DNA from: CAYFUR01 sp964346275
GTDB taxonomy: Bacteria > Sumerlaeota > Sumerlaeia > SLMS01
DNA: 8,458 nucleotides
Assembly (NCBI GenBank): GCA_964346275.1
Contig: CAYFUR010000135.1
Location: 1-8,458, forward strand
Direction: 5' to 3'
Numbering within the stretch: the stretch's first letter is position 1; each line of letters opens with the position of its first letter. A program made the translations under genes and the position numbers. The notes below the pieces were generated by a model, which made no database searches, was not told the origin of the DNA, and was given only the letters and a program-made list of their open reading frames with translations. Below, in pieces: positions 1 through 6,114 of the stretch.

Positions 1-448
1 CAACCTCCTGCTGGCGTTGCCCCGCCGGGAATCGTTCCGCCTCCTCTGTCAGCAAAGCCATGTCCCGTGACTGGGGCCCGGGCCCCTGGGTCGAAAAGTA
101 AGCGAGAGCACCCGCCGCCAGCACCGCCGCGGCAGCAGCCATTGGCCAGAGGATCCGGTGGCCCTTTCGCGAGGATGATGGGACTTCCTCCACGGTGGCC
201 ACCCTGAATTCAGCGCCGCCCCGATCCTCCGCCAGCTCGTCCATAACCGCTTCAAAAAGCCCCTCTGGCGCTTTTCGCCCGCCAGCGCGGCGCATCATGT
301 CCACCAGGCGCCGCTCCTCCTCCGCCCGCGCACGCCATTCCGGATTCTCCGACAAAAGGCTTTCAAATTCCTCCCGTTCAGACTCTTCCAAGCCGCCTTC
401 CACAAAGCGATCGAGGAGTTCTTCGAAATGTTCCTCACAAGAGGCCAT
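1..448 (-). CDS. Membrane anti-sigma factor, zinc-finger-like domain without zinc ligands (partial, 3' end outside window)
   Basis: This is the N-terminal 149 residues of a protein whose 3' end lies left of the window. It starts at an ATG that shares one base with the sigma factor stop (TGATG), which argues for translational coupling and fixes the start. Residues 1-50 are acidic and helical and follow the putative zinc-finger anti-sigma pattern (CEEHFEELLDRFVEGGL, then EEFESLLSENPEW). The usual His and two Cys of that family's HxxxCxxC motif appear as Leu31, Asn35 and Trp38; only Cys4 and His7 could still bind metal. An arginine-rich linker follows, then one hydrophobic membrane segment at about residues 99-118 (ILWPMAAAAAVLAAGALAYF). 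The C-terminal part would lie outside the cytoplasm. By family knowledge and position, the N-terminal domain should hold the sigma factor inactive at the membrane. The sequence shows the domain plan and the operon; the function is inferred. Confidence 0.8.
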   Translation of the reverse strand, partial: MASCEEHFEELLDRFVEGGLEESEREEFESLLSENPEWRARAEEERRLVDMMRRAGGRKAPEGLFEAVMDELAEDRGGAEFRVATVEEVPSSSRKGHRILWPMAAAAAVLAAGALAYFSTQGPGPQSRDMALLTEEAERFPAGQRQQEV

Positions 449-1071
449 CAGGGCAGATCCTCTGTTTCCAAGACATCCTTCATCCGTTTTCTCAATTCCG
501 CGCGAGCGCGGTTAATACGCGACTTGACGGTACCCAGGGGGATCGACAGAGCATCCGAGATTTCATCGTAACTCGCGTCTTCCCAGTATCTCATGGTCAG
601 CACCAGGCGGTAGTCGTCAGCCAGGCCGTTCAAGTGCTCCTCGAGGATCCGCAGCTCCTCGCGAGCGGCGGCCTCGTCGGAGGGCGAGGGATTTCCGGTG
701 GCAAAATCCCGCTGCACCATTTCCTCGGACCCCTCTTTCTTCGGGGCCGTCATGGAAACAAAGCGAGCCTTGCGCCGCCCCTCGGACACGGCCTGATTCT
801 TGGAAAAATTCACCGTCATGCGATAAAGCCAGGTGCTGAACTTTGCTGCGCCCTGAAACTGCTCCATATGGCGAAAGGCACTGATGAGAACGCTCTGGGC
901 CACCTCCGCGGCCTTGTCTTCGTCTCCCCGGACAAGGCTGAGTGCTGTCCGGAACACGCGATCCTGATGGGCCGCGAGCAACTGCCCGAGAGCCTCTTGA
1001 TCCCCTTCCTTTGCCCGCTTGATGAGCTGTTGCTCTTCTTCGGGCATGAGCTGTTCCGGCGGCTTAGACAT
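448..1071 (-). CDS. ECF-type RNA polymerase sigma factor
   Basis: A 207-residue sigma-70 family protein of the extracytoplasmic function type, which directs RNA polymerase to a stress- or signal-specific promoter set. Region 2 spans about residues 14-90 and ends in FQGAAKFSTWLYRMTVN, the conserved core-binding and -10 recognition part. A charged linker of about 50 residues follows. Region 4 spans about residues 145-200 and contains LADDYRLVLTMRYWEDASY followed by the helix-turn-helix LSIPLGTVKSRINRAR, which reads the -35 element. Regions 1 and 3 are absent, as expected for ECF factors. I chose the ATG at 1071. A TTG at 1161 would add 30 residues with no resemblance to the family. No strong Shine-Dalgarno sequence precedes the ATG. 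The next gene starts inside the stop codon and encodes a membrane protein like an anti-sigma factor. The signal and the regulon cannot be read from the window. Confidence 0.92.
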   Translation of the reverse strand: MSKPPEQLMPEEEQQLIKRAKEGDQEALGQLLAAHQDRVFRTALSLVRGDEDKAAEVAQSVLISAFRHMEQFQGAAKFSTWLYRMTVNFSKNQAVSEGRRKARFVSMTAPKKEGSEEMVQRDFATGNPSPSDEAAAREELRILEEHLNGLADDYRLVLTMRYWEDASYDEISDALSIPLGTVKSRINRARAELRKRMKDVLETEDLP

Positions 1072-1242
1072 ACGGTTTGGGCCTGAGGTTCCCTGATTCT
1101 TTGCGTGAGCGAATGGGATTTCCCGTGTGGCCGGAAAAAGGCTGGCTCCCGCTCCTGGCAATGCTGCTTATTCCACAAAAACAAGGGGGCCGCGCCAAGA
1201 AAAATGCGCCGAATGAATCTCTTTACTTGCCGCCCTTGGAGA

Positions 1243-1270
1243 GGAACCCGTAATTCAGTGACCATATAAA
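1243..1270 (+). promoter_or_regulatory. Candidate ECF-like promoter upstream of the PP2C gene
   Basis: In the 272-base divergent region, GGAACC (from 1243) resembles the -35 element of ECF promoters. TATAAA (1265-1270) lies 16 bases after it and could serve as the -10 element. It is about 73 bases before the phosphatase start and points towards it. No sigma-70 -35 sequence stands at normal spacing to TATAAA. Short matches like this arise by chance, so the call is weak. I saw no convincing promoter for the sigma gene on the opposite strand in the same region. Confidence 0.25.
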
Positions 1271-1343
1271 CCGTTGCGCAGCGCCCTCTTTCGGCGAGGA
1301 AAACTGCGAATCCAGGGAGAATGAGCCTCCACGGGCCTTATCC

Positions 1344-2150
1344 ATGGCACCAAATGTCTTTAAGATTCAAGCGGCAGGACTTAGCGACCGCGGGCTCAAA
1401 CGCAGCCACAACGAAGATTCTCTATCGGTCGTCCCAAACCTCGGCCTTTTCATCGTGGCCGACGGCATGGGCGGGCACAACGCCGGCGAGGTCGCCAGCC
1501 GCCAGGCAATCGAATCCATCGTCCAGTTTTTGCGCGACTCCGAAGAGCCAGACGCCACCTGGCCTCTCCCCGTTGAACCAGAACTCTCCAATACGGAAAA
1601 CCGCATCGTCACGGCGATCAAGCTGGCCAATCGCGATGTTTGCAAGCTGTCCATGGAACATCCCGAATATCACGGCATGGGCACCACCCTTGTCGGCCTC
1701 CTTCTCGATCCCCCTTCCCAGACCTGTTCCATCGCTCATGTCGGCGACTCGCGCGCCTATCGGCTTCGATCGGGGCGGTTGGAAAAACTGACCCACGACC
1801 ACAGCTGGGTGGAGGAACAACTTCAACGCGGCATCATCACCAGCGAGGAAGCCAAGAACCACCGTTGGAAAAACGTGATCACCCGCGCCCTCGGCAACAA
1901 ACTGGACGTGGAAGTCGACGTGCGCACATTCGATATCCAGGACGGAGATGTTTACCTGCTCTGCAGCGACGGCCTCTCCGGCATGGTCGAGCAGGGAGAT
2001 CTCGAGGGCGCGCTCGTGGAAGACGCCGACTTGGAAGAATGTTCCAAGAAAATGATCCGCCTGGCCAACGAAGCGGGCGGAAATGACAATATCTCTCTGA
2101 TCCTCATCCGAACGCTGGAAGAAGAGGAAGATGCGGCGGAAGCTGAATAG
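1344..2150 (+). CDS. PP2C-type (PPM family) serine/threonine protein phosphatase, Stp/PrpC-like
   Basis: A 268-residue cytoplasmic, metal-dependent phosphatase that removes phosphate from Ser/Thr residues; in most bacteria it counteracts Hanks-type kinases. All core motifs are present in order: RSHNED (20-25), VADGMGGHNAGEVAS (38-52) with the metal ligands Asp40 and Gly41, GMGTTL (111-116), HVGDSRAY (132-139), LTHDHSW (149-155), NVITRALG (177-184), CSDGL (207-211) with Asp209, and GGNDNIS (245-251) with Asp248. The length matches the minimal single-domain bacterial enzymes. There is no membrane segment or sensor domain. The tail is a short acidic run rich in Glu. The start is set by the usual distance to the first motif; no good Shine-Dalgarno sequence precedes it. 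The next gene begins 24 bases downstream on the same strand and is probably cotranscribed. No kinase gene lies in the window, so the substrate is unknown. Confidence 0.95.
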   Translation: MAPNVFKIQAAGLSDRGLKRSHNEDSLSVVPNLGLFIVADGMGGHNAGEVASRQAIESIVQFLRDSEEPDATWPLPVEPELSNTENRIVTAIKLANRDVCKLSMEHPEYHGMGTTLVGLLLDPPSQTCSIAHVGDSRAYRLRSGRLEKLTHDHSWVEEQLQRGIITSEEAKNHRWKNVITRALGNKLDVEVDVRTFDIQDGDVYLLCSDGLSGMVEQGDLEGALVEDADLEECSKKMIRLANEAGGNDNISLILIRTLEEEEDAAEAE

Positions 2151-2174
2151 GATCTCCAAACCGGATGGCTTTTC

Positions 2175-3185
2175 GTGGCACTAAAAAAATCGCTGGCCCT
2201 GCGCCGGGAAGAAGAAGACCTGGCGGCGCGCATCCGGGATTTGGCCACGGGCGCATCTGACGGCCGCCTCTCTGCAACGATCGATTCCACGCGGCGCTCC
2301 CTGGAAGAGCTCGCCGAAGCCGTCGCCTTCTATCCCTCCCCTCTGAATACTCAGTCCCTCGGCGACCGCGAACGCAATATCGACACGCTGCTGGAAGCCC
2401 TTTCGCGCCAGACCCCCTTTTCCATCGAGCTGGCGCTTCCCACCCGCGCCGCCGTCGCCCAAGCTCTCGCCGTCGGGCGCCTGAACTTCTTTCGCATGCT
2501 CCGGCGGGTGCTTGACGAAATATCCGCCGGCCGCCTTCCCGAGCACCACGCCCGCGACGAAGTCAACGAGCGCATCGCCGGCTGCATCGCGATGCGAGCC
2601 AGCGAGCAGATGCTCCTCGCCATCGTCTGCCGCCCGGAAAACAAAACCATTCTCCGCAAGCGCGCCGCCCTGATCCTTTCCCATCTCTGGCACAGCGTGA
2701 CTCAGACGGACCTCGGCCAGATGCTGCCAGTGCTCGCCGCAACATGGCAAGCCAGGCGCCGCCTCCGCGTCAGCTTTGGAACCATGCTCGGCGCGTCAGA
2801 ACTCTTCTCCCTCATGGCCGAGGGATGCGACCCTCGGTTTATCGACTTTCTGACGCGGGAGGAATGCACCACGGAGGAACTCGCGGCTTTCCACGAATTC
2901 CTCTTCGGCCTTTCCTACGAGGAAATGAAAACCGCCCAGGGCACTTCCGGTGAAATCCTGACCCCCGGCAAACTGGCCGAGCGCGGCCTCTCTCCCGACG
3001 ACGCGTTGACGGGAACGTACCAGGCCGGCGATGAAGCCGAACGATTTTACATCTTCTTTATGAAGCGCCACCTCCTGGCGGAAAACCGGGCGCAAATGGA
3101 CGTCCCCGGACCAAAAAAAACGGCTGAGCAATATGTGCTCAGCCATTTGATCGAAGAACATTGGGATTCGATCAACGTCTGGTGA
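2175..3185 (+). CDS. Helical protein of unknown function, downstream of the PP2C gene
   Basis: A 336-residue protein that I do not recognise. It looks soluble: no signal peptide, no membrane segment and no catalytic motif. It is almost entirely predicted amphipathic helix, rich in Ala, Leu, Arg and Glu. The first ~50 residues (EEEDLAARIRDLATG, then LEELAEAV) could be coiled. A long helical middle follows, with paired helices resembling HEAT-type arrays (about residues 90-215). A more acidic C-terminal third ends in EEHWDSINVW. I chose the GTG at 2175, preceded at 7 bases by GGATGG. An ATG at 2165 is in another frame and would need a frame change at a run of seven A. The 24-base gap after the phosphatase suggests one transcript, and possibly a role as its scaffold or regulator; this is inference from position only. 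The last 24 codons overlap a likely terminator for clpX on the other strand. Confidence 0.8.
   Translation: MALKKSLALRREEEDLAARIRDLATGASDGRLSATIDSTRRSLEELAEAVAFYPSPLNTQSLGDRERNIDTLLEALSRQTPFSIELALPTRAAVAQALAVGRLNFFRMLRRVLDEISAGRLPEHHARDEVNERIAGCIAMRASEQMLLAIVCRPENKTILRKRAALILSHLWHSVTQTDLGQMLPVLAATWQARRRLRVSFGTMLGASELFSLMAEGCDPRFIDFLTREECTTEELAAFHEFLFGLSYEEMKTAQGTSGEILTPGKLAERGLSPDDALTGTYQAGDEAERFYIFFMKRHLLAENRAQMDVPGPKKTAEQYVLSHLIEEHWDSINVW
3113..3144 (-). terminator. Rho-independent terminator for clpX, inside the convergent coding sequence
   Basis: Read on the minus strand, a perfect 9-base-pair stem with arms GGCTGAGCA and TGCTCAGCC and a 5-base loop is followed, after one G, by eight T. 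It starts 53 bases after the clpX stop codon, the expected place. On the plus strand the hairpin is preceded by the A run and followed by ATTTGATC, so it should not terminate plus-strand transcription. It lies entirely within the C-terminal codons of the helical-protein gene. Confidence 0.88.
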
Positions 3186-3197
3186 GAGCCAGTGGCG

Positions 3198-4493
3198 TCA
3201 GGCCGATTGCTTCTTTTCCCGCGTGATGTATTCGGGGTCGCCGTTTTTCATAACAAAGTCCTCGGTGATTCGAACCTCCGAATACTCCTCCGCCTTTTGA
3301 GGCAGATCGAACTGAAGCTCGAGCATCGAGTCCTCAAGAATCGCCCGCAGGCCGCGGGCCCCCGTTCCCAGGTCGATCGACTGGCGGGAAACAGCACGCA
3401 GAGCGTCTTCGTCAAAGCTGAGATCCACGCCTTCCATCTCGAAGAGCTTGTGATACTGCTTGGTCAGCGCGTTGCGCGGCTCCGTGAGAATCGAAACCAA
3501 TTCCCCCTCGCCAAGCTGGTCCAGCGTCGTGACCACGGGAAACCGGCCGATGAACTCGGGGATCATGCCGAACTTCAGCAAGTCGCGGTATTCCACATTT
3601 TCCAGGATTTCGCCGACATTCTCTTCCTTGCGCAGCTTGATATCCGCGCCGAATCCCATCGTCCGCTGCTGGACCCGGTGGCGGATGATATCGAGCAGCC
3701 CATTGAACGCTCCGCCGGAAATAAACAGGATGTTTGTCGTGTCCATCTTGATATATTCCTGGTGCGGGTGTTTGCGGCCACCCGTAGGCGGGACATTCGC
3801 AACCGTTCCCTCCAGAATCTTCAACAGAGCCTGCTGAACGCCTTCGCCGGATACGTCACGCGTGATTGACACATTGTGCGAGGACTTGGCAATTTTATCA
3901 ATTTCGTCGACATAGATAATGCCCCGCTGAGCGCGTTCAATATCGCCGTTCGCCGCCTGGAGAAGGCGAAGGAGAATGTTCTCCACGTCCTCGCCCACGT
4001 AGCCCGCCTGCGTCAGCGACGTCGCGTCGGCGATGGCAAAGGGCACGTCCAGAATCCGGGCCAGCGTCTGGGCCAGCAGCGTCTTGCCGCAACCCGTCGG
4101 CCCCAGCATCATGATATTCGATTTCTGCAGCTCGATATCGTCCTCTTCGGCGTTCTGATTCGAGAGGATCCGCTTGTAATGATTATGCACCGCAACGGAA
4201 AGCACGCGCTTGGGACGATCCTGCGCGATGACGTAGCGATCCAGCTCCTCCTTGATTTCCCGAGGGGAAGGAAGGCGCTTGAGTCCGTCGCTGGTTTCTT
4301 CTTCGACGCGGGTCAGTTCATCACGCTTGAGGCGGTCATTGCAAGTCACAACACATTCGTCGCAAATGTAGACACTGCCAAGCGTCTCCTTATTCGTAAG
4401 ACCCTTAAAGAGGGTTTTGACCTGGTGTTGATCCCGGCCGCAAAAAGAGCATTTCAGTCGCATAGAGCTGGTCCCGATTGGTTGGCTTATCAA
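3198..4493 (-). CDS. clpX: ATP-dependent Clp protease ATP-binding subunit ClpX
   Basis: A hexameric AAA+ unfoldase that recognises tagged proteins, unfolds them with ATP and passes them to the ClpP peptidase. With the TTG start (431 residues; E. coli ClpX has 424), the order is as follows. The zinc-binding domain has CSFC (15-18) and CDEC (44-47). Walker A is GPTGCGKT (131-138), pore-1 loop GYVG (164-167), Walker B VDEID (195-199), and the substrate-selecting RKH loop 240-242. MGF (279-281) stands where E. coli has IGF for docking ClpP. Sensor 2 is in GARGLRAI, about residue 371. The ClpP-docking tripeptide shows it can probably partner ClpP, although clpP is not adjacent. Two oddities are seven extra residues between the zinc pairs and VIAQ in place of the usual VIGQ. 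I favour TTG at 4493, preceded by AGCAGG at 5 bases and giving a typical N-terminal length; an ATG at 4463 is the alternative. Confidence 0.97.
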   Translation of the reverse strand: MISQPIGTSSMRLKCSFCGRDQHQVKTLFKGLTNKETLGSVYICDECVVTCNDRLKRDELTRVEEETSDGLKRLPSPREIKEELDRYVIAQDRPKRVLSVAVHNHYKRILSNQNAEEDDIELQKSNIMMLGPTGCGKTLLAQTLARILDVPFAIADATSLTQAGYVGEDVENILLRLLQAANGDIERAQRGIIYVDEIDKIAKSSHNVSITRDVSGEGVQQALLKILEGTVANVPPTGGRKHPHQEYIKMDTTNILFISGGAFNGLLDIIRHRVQQRTMGFGADIKLRKEENVGEILENVEYRDLLKFGMIPEFIGRFPVVTTLDQLGEGELVSILTEPRNALTKQYHKLFEMEGVDLSFDEDALRAVSRQSIDLGTGARGLRAILEDSMLELQFDLPQKAEEYSEVRITEDFVMKNGDPEYITREKKQSA

Positions 4494-4498
4494 TTGAA

Positions 4499-4504
4499 CC
4501 TGCT
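4499..4504 (-). promoter_or_regulatory. Ribosome binding site favouring the TTG start of clpX
   Basis: AGCAGG on the minus strand ends 5 bases before the TTG at 4493. The alternative ATG at 4463 has no purine-rich match in the normal window (only GGGACC, about 12 bases away). This and the usual ClpX leader length of about 12 residues before the first zinc cysteine favour TTG, but not decisively. Confidence 0.45.
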
Positions 4505-4656
4505 GGGTATTGATTCACAAACTTCCTTCCGTTGCAATTCCAATCCGAATTTTCCCGGTGAGAGGAAGGGACATATCGGAAGGGTATTCGACCCCCGGAT
4601 CCCACACACAAAGTTTGGCGCAAATTCCCAGCCGTTGTCACGGCGAAGAAACCCGC

Positions 4657-6114
4657 TCAGTTGTTGCTCCAGTGTGTTTCCAGAAAGACGTGGTCGGTAA
4701 CGGCCTCGTGTTCATAACCGGTCGCCTGCTCGAGAATGGTTTCCACGAAATCCAGGGAACCACCAAGAACCGGAGTCACAAGCGCCCCGGTCTGGGCGCA
4801 AAGCTGGTCCAGCGTCAGATCGTCCAGAAATCGCTCGTCGTATTTACGAATGCAGTTTCCAGGGAGCAGATACTGGTCATATCCCGGGTTCTTCATGATC
4901 GCCGAGCGAATATCAGAACCGCAGAGCAATCCCGTCACATGGATCGTATCGCCGAAGACGGCGTTCTCGACGGGAATCACGTCCAGTTCCAGGCCACCGG
5001 TTTTTTCGGCCAGTTTTTCCAGCCGGCGAAGCACCGGGGGACTGAGCGTGGAGGTCAGCGCCGCCACGCGCCAGCTCTTGCCCAGATCGGAAGGCATCGC
5101 CCGCCGTGCTTCCGCAAAGTCCTTATAAAAGTGATAAACCATTCCCACGCCATTTTCGAGCTGGGGCAGATCCGGATAAGCCGTATAGCTCGGCGGGCGC
5201 ATCCCCGCGATGAGATACCATTCATCGGCCAGGAGCGCCAGCGGCTCGCCGTGGTCTTCTTCGATCAATCTCAGGCGGGGCTTGAGAGAACGAATGAATT
5301 TGCGCGCGTAATCTCGGTCCACCACCTTTAAGTCTGGCAGGCCATCGCGCCACTTGGTCAGCCCCGCCGGAACAATGGCAATGCTCTGCACTGTGGGAAA
5401 GTACTCCAGAAGCGTATCCAGCGTGCGGTCCAGCTCGGCACCATCATTCACGCCCGGGGTCACCACGATCTGGGTGTGCATGGTGATCCGGTTGGCGCGA
5501 AAAAAGTCCAGCAATTCCATGAAAGGCCGGGCCTTCTTGAGCCCGAGCAGATACATGCGGATTTCTTCGTCGATAGCGTGGACGGACAAATAGAGCGGAT
5601 GGAGGCGCTGGCGGGCAATGCGTTCGAGGTCCGAATCCTTCAGGTTCATGCCCGTGATATACGAACCCTGAAGGAAGCTGAGCCGGTAATCCTCATCCTT
5701 CACATAGAGGGACTTGCGCATATTATCCGGCAGTTGATGCACGAAACAGAAGACACAATTACAGCCGCAGTGCTGTGTCGTAAACTGCTCCACTTCCAGG
5801 CCCAGCGGTTCCTCCGGAGAATCCTTTTCGATCAGAAGAATACGCTGCCGCCCTCCGGCATCTTCCAGGGCCAGTTCCAGCTCGTCTTCCGCACCGTAAA
5901 AGTAGAAATCCACGGTATCCCGGATGGGCTCGCCATTGATCGCAACCAGCTTCTCACCTTTGCGAATCCCCGCCTCTTCCGCCAGCGAATCCGTATAGAC
6001 ATGGGCAATGGATACGCCAGGCGGCATTTCCGCGACGGCCACCGTGGGGCTGACGGTCATGTTCTTGTCCGCGCGCGCAAGCCGCTCGCGCAGGGTTGTG
6101 CTTCTCTTAGTCAA
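4657..6114 (-). CDS. DUF512 protein: PDZ domain plus radical-SAM-like iron-sulfur domain
   Basis: A 485-residue protein of the DUF512 / TIGR03279 group, predicted iron-sulfur oxidoreductases whose reaction is not established. Residues about 30-95 form a PDZ domain (SLAEEAGIRKGEKLVAINGEPI). The cluster-binding motif is Cys116-x3-Cys120-x2-Cys123 in HCGCNCVFCFVHQLP, the radical-SAM spacing. Conserved family blocks follow: YVKDEDYRLSFLQGSYIT, VVTPGVNDGAELD, PAGLTKWRDGLPDL, PDLPQLENGVGMV and VFGDTIHVTGLLCGSDI, the last within the DUF512 part. The protein looks cytoplasmic, with no signal peptide or membrane segment. I chose the TTG at 6114 because GAGAGG stands 7 bases before it and it overlaps the upstream stop as TTGACTAA; an ATG at 6060 would remove 18 non-conserved residues and has no comparable site. 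It is the third gene of an overlapping operon. The family is certain; the substrate is unknown. Confidence 0.93.
   Translation of the reverse strand: MTKRSTTLRERLARADKNMTVSPTVAVAEMPPGVSIAHVYTDSLAEEAGIRKGEKLVAINGEPIRDTVDFYFYGAEDELELALEDAGGRQRILLIEKDSPEEPLGLEVEQFTTQHCGCNCVFCFVHQLPDNMRKSLYVKDEDYRLSFLQGSYITGMNLKDSDLERIARQRLHPLYLSVHAIDEEIRMYLLGLKKARPFMELLDFFRANRITMHTQIVVTPGVNDGAELDRTLDTLLEYFPTVQSIAIVPAGLTKWRDGLPDLKVVDRDYARKFIRSLKPRLRLIEEDHGEPLALLADEWYLIAGMRPPSYTAYPDLPQLENGVGMVYHFYKDFAEARRAMPSDLGKSWRVAALTSTLSPPVLRRLEKLAEKTGGLELDVIPVENAVFGDTIHVTGLLCGSDIRSAIMKNPGYDQYLLPGNCIRKYDERFLDDLTLDQLCAQTGALVTPVLGGSLDFVETILEQATGYEHEAVTDHVFLETHWSNN

Noticed and set aside
1087..1092. GGAACC on the minus strand upstream of the sigma gene, as a possible autoregulated -35 element
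   Set aside because: Only 15 bases separate it from the ATG at 1071, so transcription would begin inside the coding sequence.
1321..1791. A plus-strand frame starting with ATG at 1321 right after GGGAGA
   Set aside because: It overlaps the phosphatase in another frame, the purine run is too close to the ATG, and the product has no recognisable pattern.
3186..3225. A terminator for the plus-strand phosphatase operon after 3185
   Set aside because: A short TTCTTTT stretch is present but no stable stem precedes it; the bases are also clpX coding sequence.
4631..4644. Small hairpin (GCCG and CGGC arms) just after the DUF512 stop, as a possible terminator
   Set aside because: The stem is only four pairs and no T run follows.
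3192..4700. Two long plus-strand open frames (about 225 and 274 codons) opposite clpX
   Set aside because: They mirror a highly conserved gene, have no recognisable domains, and long antisense frames are expected in GC-rich coding DNA.
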